DNA of 64,000 nt from Parascardovia denticolens DSM 10105 = JCM 12538 (GCF_001042675.1 NZ_AP012333.1:372001-436000), one strand, 5' to 3'. Shown: positions 38,571 to 47,931, numbered from the stretch's first letter. The notes: generated from the letters alone by a model not told the origin. Made by a program: numbers and translations.

Positions 38571-39596
38571 ATGGAAAATAAGGCAGAAAACAGGGCAGGT
38601 AATTTGATGGATGATTTGATGGAGCAGACGATGGACAGCGAGGATTTTCCGGAAACAGAAAAGGGGACCAGGTCTGGTCGTCGTAACGACCGGGCTGAGG
38701 AGGTCATCAAGGCCATGCCGGAGGACTTCGAAATCGTCACGACAGTCTACCGGGATTCGCCCAGTTCCCACGTCTCCTCTCAGGTCCCTCTGGTCCTTCT
38801 GCACGCCTTCCCGGTCGATCACCGGGTATGGGACAGATGCGCCGATCGTCTGGTGACCTTGTCGGAAGAGGAGGGACGGGCTTACCCCATCCTGGCTCCT
38901 GACATGCCGGGGGCAGGCATGAGCCCTGTGCCCTCCGACGACCTGACCGGCCCGGTCAATCCCGATGGGTCCTACGCTCAAGCCGCCGACCGCCTGGCAG
39001 TTTCCTTCGTACACGCCGTGCAGGCCTTGGGCTACCGGAAGGCCGTTTGGGCGGGCATCTCCATGGGAGGATACCTGGCTTTGGCCATCCAAAGGCTTTT
39101 CCCCCAGACGGTGGCCGGTCTGATCCTTCTGGATACCCGAGCCGACCGGGACCTTCCCCAAGGCCTGACCCGACGCCTGTCCGTGGCCGACGACGCGTTG
39201 AAGAACCATTCGGTGGCCAGCGTCATGCATTTCGCTCAGCCCCAGGAGGGGGACTCGACTTTCAAGCGATCGGAAGAGTTCCTCTCCGCCTTCACCTCCT
39301 GGATCGACCAGCAATCCCCGGCGGGGGTGGCTTGGCGGCAACGTATGGCTGCGGGTCGCCAGGACGAAACCCCCACTTTAGCCCAGGTGACGGCCCCGGC
39401 GGCCGTGGTCAGCGGGCTGTTGGACCGGTCCAGCAACCCATCGGTCATGAAGCCCCTGGCCGCTGCCATGGGCAAGACCACGGTGGATTTCCACCCGATT
39501 CCCGACGCCGGCCATTTCACCTGCTTCGAGAAGCCGGACCAGGTGGCCCAAGTCTTGGACGGGACCATGGCCCGGGTCTTGGAAGAACGAAAATAG
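38571..39596 (+). CDS. Alpha/beta-fold hydrolase
   Basis: A 341-residue cytoplasmic hydrolase with an acidic, poorly conserved N-terminal extension of about 60 residues. The core has LVLLHAFPVDHRVW (oxyanion region), the nucleophile elbow GISMGG, and the C-terminal His in DAGHFTCFEKPDQV, the usual position. The start at 38571 follows ACAGGAAA; internal Met codons could give a shorter form. The substrate is unknown: the family spans esterases, lactonases and C-C hydrolases. The next gene begins 168 bp downstream. Confidence 0.8.
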   Translation: MENKAENRAGNLMDDLMEQTMDSEDFPETEKGTRSGRRNDRAEEVIKAMPEDFEIVTTVYRDSPSSHVSSQVPLVLLHAFPVDHRVWDRCADRLVTLSEEEGRAYPILAPDMPGAGMSPVPSDDLTGPVNPDGSYAQAADRLAVSFVHAVQALGYRKAVWAGISMGGYLALAIQRLFPQTVAGLILLDTRADRDLPQGLTRRLSVADDALKNHSVASVMHFAQPQEGDSTFKRSEEFLSAFTSWIDQQSPAGVAWRQRMAAGRQDETPTLAQVTAPAAVVSGLLDRSSNPSVMKPLAAAMGKTTVDFHPIPDAGHFTCFEKPDQVAQVLDGTMARVLEERK

Positions 39597-39764
39597 GGCA
39601 AGGATGAAGCCCTGACGATGCGCACGCCGGGGAGCGGTTATGATGAACCTATGCGGCTATGATAGGGAGATACCGGCGCGGCCGTGAAGCAAGAGGCAAG
39701 GGGAAGCCGTGAAGCAAGGGGATGACGATACGGACGAAGTCGCGGATTGATGACAGGAGAAACC

Positions 39765-40304
39765 ATGAATGAGAGCGATTTGATGGACGACCTCAACGAG
39801 GCGGGCCGGATCGACGAGGTTGACGAGGCCGATGAAGCGGACCAGGTCGATGAAGCCGACGAGATCGGTGAAACCGGGGGATCCGATGGATTTGAACAGG
39901 CTGAGGGCGTCAACCAGCTGAATGTGGACATCCCCGACGACCTGCTTTACTCGGAAGACCATGTCTGGCTGGATACGTCGGTCAGCCCGGCCGTCCTGGG
40001 GATCACCGCCTACGCGGCCGGACAGCTGGGAGACTTGGTCTACATCGACTTGCCGGAACCGGGGGACCAGGTCCGGGCCGGGGACGAAGTGGTCGAATTG
40101 GAATCCTCCAAGGCCATCTCCCATGCCATCATGCCGGCTGACGGCACCATCCGCTATGTCAACCATGCCGCCGCCGACGACCCGGAAGTGGTCAACTCCG
40201 ACCCTTATGGGGAGGGATGGCTGCTCAAGATCGAACTGGATGACGAAGACCCTGACCTTCTCGACGGTGATCATTATGCCAAACTCATCTCCTCTGGGGA
40301 CTGA
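39765..40304 (+). CDS. gcvH: Glycine cleavage H-like lipoyl protein with acidic N-terminal extension
   Basis: A 179-residue lipoyl-carrier protein. The H-protein domain (about residues 53-179) has the lipoylation site Lys116 in VVELESSKAIS, and the usual start YSEDHVWLD. An unusual roughly 45-residue N-terminus is dominated by repeated DEADEA-type acidic triplets. The start at 39765 follows GACAGGAG. No gcvT or gcvP is nearby, but a lipoate ligase gene lies at 44288, so lipoate is probably scavenged and attached here. Such stand-alone H proteins may serve non-glycine roles; that is inference. Confidence 0.88.
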   Translation: MNESDLMDDLNEAGRIDEVDEADEADQVDEADEIGETGGSDGFEQAEGVNQLNVDIPDDLLYSEDHVWLDTSVSPAVLGITAYAAGQLGDLVYIDLPEPGDQVRAGDEVVELESSKAISHAIMPADGTIRYVNHAAADDPEVVNSDPYGEGWLLKIELDDEDPDLLDGDHYAKLISSGD

Positions 40305-41646
40305 AAAGCCTCAGGAAGGCCAGGACTTCCGCCAGCGGCTGGAGCCGGCCTCGGTCAGGAAGGCCAAACTTTCCCGCCTGCGTCAGGACGCCTTGAAGAC
40401 GGACCAGGAATTCGCCCAAGAGGAAAGGGCGGCCGACCAGGAACCCCCTGCCGACACGATGGAGACCATCCCCATCATCGTCAAACGGACGGAAACGGCC
40501 GTTGACTCCCTCTCCCAGACCGAAAGGCGGAAGGACAGGTCCTTCCCCCTGCAGACCATCCGCACGGTCGTCACTTGGGGATTCGGCTTCTGGCAGACCG
40601 TCGGCCGGTCCGTGGCCAGGCGGGTGGGCTGGACCCCTCGCGTGGCTCCCTACGTGGGCTACGGGACCACGAAATATGTGCGCCTCATCTGCCGGACCGT
40701 CCTGGGCATGAAGCACCTGGCCCCTGCGGACACCGTGTCTTTGGGCATCCGCAACATGCTCATGCTCCCGGCCCCCCGCACCCTGGTGCGGATGAAGATC
40801 GACGACGCCCCGGTGCACACGGCCCAAATCGGCAGCTCCGAGCTTTTCAACCCTCTGGATGGATCCGCCGATCTGGGCAGCAATTCCATCGTCTCCGACG
40901 CCCATGGCTACCTGGACCTGATCGCCAAACGGGAGCTGACGCCGGGGGAGCACGTGGCCTCTTACAAGGTCCGTGGCCGTAAGGCGGTACAGGCCCCGGT
41001 CTACATCTACCCGGCCGATACGCGCGTGGGAATCATCTCCGACGTGGATGACACCATCCTGGTCTCGCAGGTTCCCAGCCTGCTCAAGGCCGTCTACAAC
41101 TTCTTCCTGGTCAGCCCCCATTCCCGCGCCTCCGTGCCCGGCATGGCCGTCTTCTACACCAAGCTCAAGGAGCTCTTCCCCCGGGCCCCCTTCTTCTACC
41201 TGTCGACCTCACCCTGGAACGTGGAGACCACCATCCGTTCCTTCATCTCCCGGTTCGGCTTCCCGGACGGCCCCCTCCTCCTGCGCGACTTCGACCCCCG
41301 CCCCAAGACCTTCATCCCGGGCGGGGTCCAGCATAAGCTGGAATTCGTGGAACAGCTGATGAGCGACTTCCCCCGGATGAAGTTCATCCTCCTGGGGGAT
41401 GACGGGCAGAAGGACCCGGCCACCTACGCCCGGCTGACCCGCATGTTTCCGGGCCGTATCCTGGCCATCGGCATCCGTCAGCTGAGCAGGAAGGAAGCCG
41501 GCCTGTCCCAGAAATTCCAAGCCCCTTCGGGGGCCACCGAGGACCTGCTGGCCGAGGTGCCCATTTTTTACGGGCCCACGGGGATCAGCCTCATGAAATC
41601 CATGCTCCCTTACCTGCAGAAATATGTGGAGGAAAGGGACAAATGA
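40276..41646 (+). CDS. App1-type phosphatidate phosphatase-domain protein (DUF2183)
   Basis: A 456-residue protein whose C-terminal half carries the App1 catalytic domain: DVDDTILVS is the HAD-like DxDxT nucleophile motif, followed by FFYLSTSPWN and ILLGDDGQKDP with the later acidic residues. The family dephosphorylates phosphatidic acid or related phosphates. The N-terminal part is basic and could lie on the membrane. The start at 40276 overlaps gcvH by 29 bp and lacks a clear ribosome site; ATG 40459 is the alternative. Overlap with gcvH and close spacing to the protease gene suggest one operon. Confidence 0.8.
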   Translation: MPNSSPLGTEKPQEGQDFRQRLEPASVRKAKLSRLRQDALKTDQEFAQEERAADQEPPADTMETIPIIVKRTETAVDSLSQTERRKDRSFPLQTIRTVVTWGFGFWQTVGRSVARRVGWTPRVAPYVGYGTTKYVRLICRTVLGMKHLAPADTVSLGIRNMLMLPAPRTLVRMKIDDAPVHTAQIGSSELFNPLDGSADLGSNSIVSDAHGYLDLIAKRELTPGEHVASYKVRGRKAVQAPVYIYPADTRVGIISDVDDTILVSQVPSLLKAVYNFFLVSPHSRASVPGMAVFYTKLKELFPRAPFFYLSTSPWNVETTIRSFISRFGFPDGPLLLRDFDPRPKTFIPGGVQHKLEFVEQLMSDFPRMKFILLGDDGQKDPATYARLTRMFPGRILAIGIRQLSRKEAGLSQKFQAPSGATEDLLAEVPIFYGPTGISLMKSMLPYLQKYVEERDK

Positions 41647-41674
41647 TCAGGGAAGACGGCATAAGGGAGGCACG

Positions 41675-44287
41675 ATGACCAGCGACGAAAAGATGGGCGG
41701 GATGGCGGACCAGGCCGAGCGGGCCACCCCTCCGATCCCTGCCCGGTCCCCTCAGGTCCGGCGCATGCACGGGGACGAGTTCGTGGACCAGTACGAATGG
41801 CTGCGGAAAAAGGAATCGCCCCAGGTCCAGGAATACGTGGCCGGGCAGAACGCCTATGCCAATCATCGCCTGGCCGGCCTCAAACCTTTGGCCGCCACCC
41901 TCTTCCAGGAGCTGAAGGACCATGTGCAGGAGGACGACATGTCCGTGCCCGTCCGTCTTTACGGCTACTGGTACTTCAGCCGCACCCAGGAGGGGAAGGA
42001 GTACGGGACCTCCTGCCGGGTGCCGGTCAGATCCACCGATGATTGGGACCCGCCGGTCATCCAGCCCGGGGACACGACCCCCTTGCCGGGGGAGGAGGTG
42101 GTCTTCGATGCCAACAAGGAGGCCGAAGGGCAGGACTTCTTCCGGTCGGGCGGCATCGATTTGAGCGATGACGGCCGGTGGATGATCTACCTGGTTGATA
42201 CGACCGGCGATGAAAGGTATACCTGCCGCATGCGGGACCTGACCACGGGCCGACAGCTGGACGACGTCCTGGAAGGAATCAGCGCCAACGCCTGCCTGAC
42301 CCCAGACGGGGCCTGGATCTTCTACACCCGGGTGGACGAGGCTTGGAGGCCCTGCTCCATCTGGCGGCATAAGGTGGGCACCCCCGCTTCTGACGATGTT
42401 GAGGTCTACCACGAAGGCGACGAACGTTTCTGGTGCTCGGTCGGCCTTTCCTTCGACGAATCCTTGATCGTCATCGAGACCGGTTCCAAGACCACCAACG
42501 AAGTGCTCTTCCTGGACGTGGAGAATCCCGAAGGGGCTTTCATGCCTTTCATCTCCCGCAAAGACGAGGTTGAGTATGACGTCGCTTTCGCCAAATTCGA
42601 GAATGTCCGCGGGATTCTCGCGAGCAAAGGCCGGGAGGACCTGGTCTCGGTGGTGAGCACGGACCAGGAGGGGAACATCCCCGTGGCCGTGGTGACCCAT
42701 AACGTCAACACCCCCAATTTCGAGGTGGACCTGATCAACATGGCTTCGACCCCGGCCCCTTACCGGCTGGGGGATGGGGTCTGCATCGCCCGTGGGTCGG
42801 ATTACGGCTGCGAGAAGGCCTCCGACGACCATCGTCGCCTGCCGGTGACCACCCCCTGGAACGATCCGGTCAACCCCGAGATCCTCCAAGGAGGGGTAGG
42901 GCTTTCGGTCGGAGGAATCGGGATTTACAAGGATTTCGTCGACTTCTCCTACCGGGAAGGCGGTCTCCTGCACATCGCCGTGGAGACCAAGGAAGAGGCC
43001 TTGATGGATTACCTGCTGGCCCGGCCGTGGAATCTGACCGAGCTGAAGGGGGAAGACCCGCAGGCCGTGTATTCCATCGGATTCGGGGGCAACCCTTCCT
43101 ATGAGGCCCCGGCCGTGCGCTATTCGCTCAGCTCTTACACCCATCCGGGCCAGCTGCGTTCTTACAATCCGGCCACCGGGGAAGACAAGCTGCTCAAAGA
43201 GGCGACTGTCAGGAATTACCGGCAGGAGGATTACGCCGAACGGAGGATATGGGTCAAGGCCCGCGACGGGCAGCTGATCCCTGTCGCCCTCATTTGGAAG
43301 AAGGGTCTGGTTCCGGCCATGGACCGGGCCTGCGGGTCGGACGGCCGACCTCTGGCTTGCGGCAGGACCGACTCTGTCATTGAGGCCCCCAACCTGGACC
43401 AGGCCGCCCGGGCCGCGGCCGCGGTCTGGCGTAAAGAGGGCAAGACCTCGACCGATTTGGTCCCGAAAAACGAGGTTCCTGAGGTCCTTGAAATCTCTGA
43501 AGTCTCCGAAGGCTCTGGGGCCTCTGAGCTCCCCGAGGATGGGTCCTCTCCTTGCCTCATCACCGCTTACGGCTCGTACGGGTCCAGCTCGGACCCAGCC
43601 TTTGGCATCGCCCGCCTCGGCTTCCTGGACCGGGGAGTGCTGCGCGTGGAGGCCCAGGTCCGCGGCGGCGGAGAGCTGGGCAGGGCCTGGTACGAGCAGG
43701 GGCGACGGCTCAAGAAAGTCAATACTTTCAACGATTTCGTGGATGTGACCGCCGCCTTGCAGTCCCAAGGTTGGATCAGCCCGGCGACCACGGTGGCGAA
43801 CGGGGGATCCGCCGGCGGCCTCCTTATGGGGGCGGTCGCTAATCAGGCTCCTTTCCTTTACTCGGGAATCGAGGCCGATGTGCCTTTTGTGGACGCCCTC
43901 AACTCCATCCTCGACCCCTCCCTGCCTCTGACTGTGACCGAATGGGACGAGTGGGGAGACCCCCTCCACGACCCTCAGGTCTATCGCTATATGAAGGCCT
44001 ACACCCCCTACGAGAACGTGATGACCGCCCAGGAACGGCGGGCGGCCTTCGGCACGGATCATTTCCCTCAGATCTACATCACTACTTCCATGAACGACAC
44101 CCGGGTCCTGTATGTGGAGCCGCTCAAGTGGCTCTCCCGCCTGCAGGAGCCGGAAGTTGGGGCCGACGCCTTCGCCTCCATCGAAGTGGTGGCCGGCCAT
44201 GGCGGGGTCAGTGGGCGCTATAAGGTCTGGGAGGAAGTGTCCCGCGAGAACTCCTGGTGCCTGAGCCGGATGGGCATTGAGAAATAA
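41675..44287 (+). CDS. ptrB: Oligopeptidase B (S9A prolyl-oligopeptidase family)
   Basis: An 870-residue cytoplasmic serine peptidase cutting short peptides after basic residues. The start at 41675 follows AAGGGAGG. A seven-bladed propeller (about residues 60-470) precedes the alpha/beta-hydrolase domain. The triad is Ser712 in GGSAGG, Asp808 in NDTRVLY and His842 in GHGGVSGRY. Between about residues 565 and 625 there is a charged, low-complexity insertion rich in Glu, Ser and Ala, which makes the protein longer than E. coli OpB (686). The lipoate-ligase ATG follows immediately after its stop. Confidence 0.92.
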   Translation: MTSDEKMGGMADQAERATPPIPARSPQVRRMHGDEFVDQYEWLRKKESPQVQEYVAGQNAYANHRLAGLKPLAATLFQELKDHVQEDDMSVPVRLYGYWYFSRTQEGKEYGTSCRVPVRSTDDWDPPVIQPGDTTPLPGEEVVFDANKEAEGQDFFRSGGIDLSDDGRWMIYLVDTTGDERYTCRMRDLTTGRQLDDVLEGISANACLTPDGAWIFYTRVDEAWRPCSIWRHKVGTPASDDVEVYHEGDERFWCSVGLSFDESLIVIETGSKTTNEVLFLDVENPEGAFMPFISRKDEVEYDVAFAKFENVRGILASKGREDLVSVVSTDQEGNIPVAVVTHNVNTPNFEVDLINMASTPAPYRLGDGVCIARGSDYGCEKASDDHRRLPVTTPWNDPVNPEILQGGVGLSVGGIGIYKDFVDFSYREGGLLHIAVETKEEALMDYLLARPWNLTELKGEDPQAVYSIGFGGNPSYEAPAVRYSLSSYTHPGQLRSYNPATGEDKLLKEATVRNYRQEDYAERRIWVKARDGQLIPVALIWKKGLVPAMDRACGSDGRPLACGRTDSVIEAPNLDQAARAAAAVWRKEGKTSTDLVPKNEVPEVLEISEVSEGSGASELPEDGSSPCLITAYGSYGSSSDPAFGIARLGFLDRGVLRVEAQVRGGGELGRAWYEQGRRLKKVNTFNDFVDVTAALQSQGWISPATTVANGGSAGGLLMGAVANQAPFLYSGIEADVPFVDALNSILDPSLPLTVTEWDEWGDPLHDPQVYRYMKAYTPYENVMTAQERRAAFGTDHFPQIYITTSMNDTRVLYVEPLKWLSRLQEPEVGADAFASIEVVAGHGGVSGRYKVWEEVSRENSWCLSRMGIEK

Positions 44288-45613
44288 ATGAAGACTTTTC
44301 GGGGCGATTTCAAGGAGCCCGGTGGCAAACTGGTCTCCGTGGTCCTTCTTGGGGGTGACCATTATGGGCCCGGCTCCGGCGACCTTTCCTGGGAAAGCAG
44401 GATCGAGGGGGATTTCTTCATCGAGGGGACGGATGAGCCTGACTCCGTTCTGGCTGATTTGGCCGGAATTCTGGATGCCCGGGTCTTGGATGAAAGACTA
44501 CTTGAGCCGCATCGTCAGTCTGACAGGCTTGAAAGGCTCGCCGCGGACGATGTTCACCAGGGGGATGATTTGCGCGATTCCCTCCAGACCCGGATGGATC
44601 ATTGGCGGTCCCAAGGGGTCCTTTTCCTGGGTCTGACAGCGGAAGGGATCTGTCAGGCCTGTGAACGCGCTCGCCAGGCGGCTCAAGGAATCACTGGAGA
44701 GAGATCGAAGTCGAGGTTGCTGAAGCAGCCGGAACGATTGCGGATGTCAGCGCAGCCAGGGCCGTCAGAACAGCCAAGACGGCCAAAAGAGGATGTTTCC
44801 GGCGTGTCAACCGGACTGGACCCGCGCTGGTTGAAGCTGCCTTTGACCGTCATCCCTCCCGACAAGGCCTGGGATGCCCCTCACCAGATGGCCCTGGACC
44901 AAGCCTTGGCTGAATCCGTGGCCTCCAATCGAATCGGACCCTGTCTGCGTTTGTGGGAATGGTCCGAAAACGCCGTGGTCATCGGCCTCCATCAGTCCCT
45001 CTCCGGCTCCGTCCATACAAAGCTGGCCCAGGAGAAGGGTTTCAAGGTTGTCCGCCGTCTGACCGGGGGCGGGAGCATGTTCATCCAGCCGGGGAATACC
45101 ATCACTTACTCCCTCTATCTTCCCTTTGATTTTGCCCAAGGAATGACCGTGGCTCAGTCTTACCGCCTCTGTGATTCCTGGCTGGTGGAAGCCTTGAAAT
45201 CCTTGGGCTTGTACCTCTTCTACCAAGGAATCAATGATCTGGCCTCAGCCAAGGGGAAGATCGGGGGAGCGGCCCAAAGACGGTTCCGGCCGGTGGATGG
45301 TGGCCCGGGCTGCATCCTCCACCATGTGACCATGGCTTACGACATGGACGCCAATCTCATGACCCAGGTGTTGAAGATCTCCCAGGAGAAAAGCGCGGAC
45401 AAGGCGGTCAAATCAGCCGCCAAACGAGTGGACCCTTTGAAATCCCAAACTGGCCTGAGCAGGCAGGAGATCATGGCCGCCTTGCGGGACTACCTTCTGA
45501 AGCGGCTGCCTCAGGCGAGGATTGGTTCCATTGGGTCGGCGGAAAAAGAAAAAGCCGACGAACTGAGCCGGCTCAGATACGAAGACCCCTCGTGGACGGC
45601 GCGCATCCCTTGA
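44288..45613 (+). CDS. lplA: Lipoate-protein ligase with accessory domain at the N-terminus
   Basis: Activates lipoate with ATP and transfers it to a lipoyl-domain Lys. The catalytic domain is at about residues 175-420: RRLTGGG at 256-262 (nucleotide/lipoate loop) and KIGGAAQ at 324-330. The first roughly 75 residues (KLVSVVLL, then IEGDFFIEG) resemble the small accessory domain that in E. coli LplA sits at the C-terminus and in bipartite enzymes is a separate LplB protein. A disordered linker of about 90 residues joins the two. The ATG abuts the OpB stop. The likely target is the gcvH product at 39765. Confidence 0.85.
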   Translation: MKTFRGDFKEPGGKLVSVVLLGGDHYGPGSGDLSWESRIEGDFFIEGTDEPDSVLADLAGILDARVLDERLLEPHRQSDRLERLAADDVHQGDDLRDSLQTRMDHWRSQGVLFLGLTAEGICQACERARQAAQGITGERSKSRLLKQPERLRMSAQPGPSEQPRRPKEDVSGVSTGLDPRWLKLPLTVIPPDKAWDAPHQMALDQALAESVASNRIGPCLRLWEWSENAVVIGLHQSLSGSVHTKLAQEKGFKVVRRLTGGGSMFIQPGNTITYSLYLPFDFAQGMTVAQSYRLCDSWLVEALKSLGLYLFYQGINDLASAKGKIGGAAQRRFRPVDGGPGCILHHVTMAYDMDANLMTQVLKISQEKSADKAVKSAAKRVDPLKSQTGLSRQEIMAALRDYLLKRLPQARIGSIGSAEKEKADELSRLRYEDPSWTARIP

Positions 45614-45691
45614 AACTTGCCTCAATAAGCAGAAGGAGGCGGCCTCGATAAAAGGGAACCCTAGGCTAAGCCGGTGGCGAACCGGGCGAGT

Positions 45692-46534
45692 CTACGAGAG
45701 TCGGCGGGGGTGGTCTCCGGAAACTTCCCAGCCCAAGGAGATCAAAGTTTTGCGATCGGCCTTATCCAAACGCTGGCAATCCAAGGCCTGGATGATGTCG
45801 GGCCGGATGCGGGAGGTCTTCTCCAAAGCCTGGTCCCGGCGGAAGCGGTCCACTTTGGCGTGGTCCCCGCTGAGAAGGATCGGGGGGACGTCCATGCCTC
45901 GCCACTGGGAAGGCTTGGTGTACTGGTCGTGCTCCAAAAGGCCGTCGGATCCGGTGTAGGACTCCTCCACAATGGAGTCCGAGTTGCCCATGAAGCCGGG
46001 AATCAGGCGGGTGATGGCCTCAATCATCACGCTGACCGCCACCTCGCCCCCGTTGAGCACGTAATCGCCGATGGAATATTCACGCACGTTCAGCCCCCGT
46101 TTCCGGTAGTAGAGGGGAAGGCGGGCGTCATAACCCTCGTAGCGGCCGCAGCCGAAAAGCAGGTGCTCCGCCCGGGAAAGCTCGGTGGCGTCCTTCTGGC
46201 TGAAAAGAGGAGCGGATGGATTGGGCAGGATGAGGATGGGGGCGGGGCTCTGCTGGTTCTTCTGGCCTTCTTGGCCCTGCCGACTCTCCTGGCTTTCTTC
46301 AGCCGGGGAGTCCAGAAGGTCGTCCAGGCATTCGGCCCAGACTTCCGGCTTCATGACCATGCCGGCCCCGCCTCCGACCGGAGTGTCGTCCACGGAATGG
46401 TGGACGTCATGGGCCCAGTCGCGCAGGTTATGGGTGCGCACCTGGATGATGCCCTTGTCTTGCGCCTTGCCGAGCAGGCTGAGGCTGAGGGAATCGAAAT
46501 ACTCGGGGAAGACCGAGACGATGTCAATGAGCAT
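45692..46534 (-). CDS. trmD: tRNA (guanine37-N1)-methyltransferase
   Basis: Methylates G37 next to the anticodon to prevent frameshifting. The 280-residue product has the TrmD knot: VFPEYFDSLSLSLLGKAQ at the start, DDTPVGGGAGMVMKP, LLFGCGRYEGYDAR, and the AdoMet loop YSIGDYVLNGGE. A short Gln/Glu/Ser-rich insertion sits near residue 95. The start at 46534 gives the typical N-terminus; ATG 46549 is possible. It lies downstream of rimM on the same strand, 81 bp away. Confidence 0.95.
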   Translation of the reverse strand: MLIDIVSVFPEYFDSLSLSLLGKAQDKGIIQVRTHNLRDWAHDVHHSVDDTPVGGGAGMVMKPEVWAECLDDLLDSPAEESQESRQGQEGQKNQQSPAPILILPNPSAPLFSQKDATELSRAEHLLFGCGRYEGYDARLPLYYRKRGLNVREYSIGDYVLNGGEVAVSVMIEAITRLIPGFMGNSDSIVEESYTGSDGLLEHDQYTKPSQWRGMDVPPILLSGDHAKVDRFRRDQALEKTSRIRPDIIQALDCQRLDKADRKTLISLGWEVSGDHPRRLS

Positions 46535-46615
46535 GGTGTTCGCTTTCATGGATTTCTCTGATTTCGCGGATTTTATGGTCTCGTAGATTCCAGGATCTCG
46601 CGGGTCTCGTGTGTT

Positions 46616-47266
46616 TCACAGGTCGAAGAGACCGGCAGGGGGGTCGATCAGGATATAGCCTTCATCCGGGTCGACGATGGGGACCAGCTCTTCCACGAAA
46701 GGCAGGAGGACCTTCCTCCCGTCGGTCAGTTCGATTTGGAGCAGGGTCTGGGGGGAGTCCAGGTCCAGGTCGCTGGCGTGGCCGATCAGATGAGCTTCCA
46801 CCCCGTCATAGTCGGCCGCCTTGGCCGCCGCTGAATCGTCCACTTGCAGGATTTCCAGGCCGATCAGTTGGTCGGGATACCAATCATCGTCCTGGCTGGG
46901 ATCATCCTCGGCGGAGCCGGCGTCGGGACCGGTCACGGGACCTGACGTGAGACCGACGTCGGATGCCGAGCCGGATGCGGGGACGAACCCATCTGCCTCG
47001 GCCTTGGCGTCGATGTAAAGGGTCAGGCTGTTGAGGGCCTCGGCCGCGGTCCTGTCGGGGACCTGGTCGAATTTGAGGATCCAACGCTGTTTGAAATTCC
47101 GGGACTTCTCCACGGTGAAAGTCCGTCCGTCCTTGCTGATCAGCCGGGACCCGGCCGAAAAGCGCCTGCCGGGGTCGTCGGTGAAGGCTCGCACGTTCAC
47201 TTCGCCTTTGAGCCCTTGGGCCCGGCCGATGCGGCAGACCCGCAGAAGTTCCCTGTCGTCATTCAT
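46616..47266 (-). CDS. rimM: Ribosome maturation factor RimM
   Basis: Assists 30S head assembly by binding S19. The 216-residue protein has the RimM barrel (LLRVCRIGRAQGLKGEVNVR) and the C-terminal PRC-like domain (LLPFVEELVPIVD). They are separated by a Gly/Ser/Asp-rich insertion (about residues 95-130), longer than in most RimM. The ATG at 47266 is preceded at six bases by TAGCAT on the leftward strand, so it may be leaderless or nearly so. It is divergent from rpsP, unlike the usual same-strand arrangement. Confidence 0.93.
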   Translation of the reverse strand: MNDDRELLRVCRIGRAQGLKGEVNVRAFTDDPGRRFSAGSRLISKDGRTFTVEKSRNFKQRWILKFDQVPDRTAAEALNSLTLYIDAKAEADGFVPASGSASDVGLTSGPVTGPDAGSAEDDPSQDDDWYPDQLIGLEILQVDDSAAAKAADYDGVEAHLIGHASDLDLDSPQTLLQIELTDGRKVLLPFVEELVPIVDPDEGYILIDPPAGLFDL

Positions 47267-47333
47267 ACCCCCATGCTACAGAATCCTCGTGATAGGGCGA
47301 TGATCGGGCGTCCGCGAAATCCATCGCCTCCCG

Positions 47334-47339
47334 TATAAT
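47334..47339 (+). promoter_or_regulatory. -10 element of the rpsP promoter
   Basis: A consensus TATAAT lies in the rimM-rpsP gap. No good -35 is seen 17 bp upstream. The predicted start near 47346 gives a leader of about 115 nt. Confidence 0.55.
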
Positions 47340-47403
47340 GTCAGTGTTATCGCGTCCGAGGGAGCCCTCAATCTGCCTGAGGACGTGGGTTCATGCGGAA
47401 GGG

Positions 47404-47426
47404 TTCCTTATGCCCCACATAAGGAG
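47404..47426 (+). promoter_or_regulatory. Perfect hairpin in the rpsP leader
   Basis: CCTTATG (47406-47412) pairs with CATAAGG (47418-47424) around a 5-nt loop, extended by one to two flanking pairs. It lies 36 nt before the TTG start and could regulate or protect the mRNA. Confidence 0.45.
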
Positions 47427-47461
47427 TGCTCCCGCGCCCTAAAGATACAAGGAGCGCCATT

Positions 47462-47929
47462 TTGGCAACACGTATTCGTTTGAAGCGCATGGGTAGGAAG
47501 TTCTATGCTTTCTATCGCGTGGTAGTGGTCGATCAGCGTAAGAAGCGCGACGGCAAGGTTATTGAGGAGATCGGCATCTACGATCCCAACAAGCAGCCTT
47601 CCCTGATTCAGATTAAATCTGACCGCGCTCAGTACTGGCTCGGCGTGGGCGCACAGCCCTCCGATCCCGTGCACAAGCTGCTCGAGATCACCGGTGACTG
47701 GCAGAAGTTCAAGGGACTTCCTGGTGCCGAAGGCACTTTGAAGGTCGCTGAATCCGGTCCCGACGCCGAAGCTCGCGTGAAGGCCGCCGAGGACAAGGCC
47801 CAGAAGCTGAAGGCCGCCAAGTCCGAAGCTGAAGCCAAGGCCAAGGCCAAGGCTGAAAAGGAAGCGGAAGAGTCTGCTGCGCAAGCCGCCGATGAGTCCG
47901 CTGAGGCTACCGAGGAAAAGGCTGAGTAA
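47462..47929 (+). CDS. rpsP: 30S ribosomal protein S16
   Basis: A component of the 30S body. The start is TTG at 47462, because the universal [10 protein letters not shown] sequence begins right after it and AAGGAG lies upstream; frames extending further upstream do not match S16. The core S16 domain covers about residues 1-85. A lineage-typical Ala/Glu/Lys-rich tail (about 95-155) follows, longer than in E. coli (82 residues). The KH-protein gene follows 2 bp later. Confidence 0.96.
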   Translation: MATRIRLKRMGRKFYAFYRVVVVDQRKKRDGKVIEEIGIYDPNKQPSLIQIKSDRAQYWLGVGAQPSDPVHKLLEITGDWQKFKGLPGAEGTLKVAESGPDAEARVKAAEDKAQKLKAAKSEAEAKAKAKAEKEAEESAAQAADESAEATEEKAE

Positions 47930-47931
47930 CC

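Noticed and set aside
41591-44362. A 923-codon open frame antisense to oligopeptidase B, and similar long antisense frames opposite the GH13, permease, kinase, ffh and cysS genes
   Set aside because: They mirror the high-GC third positions of the sense genes, give low-complexity Gly/Pro/His/Asp-rich translations and lack ribosome sites.
45614-45691. Possible tRNA-like or terminator structure between lplA and trmD
   Set aside because: No cloverleaf or anticodon arm could be formed, and no clear stem with a T-run was found.
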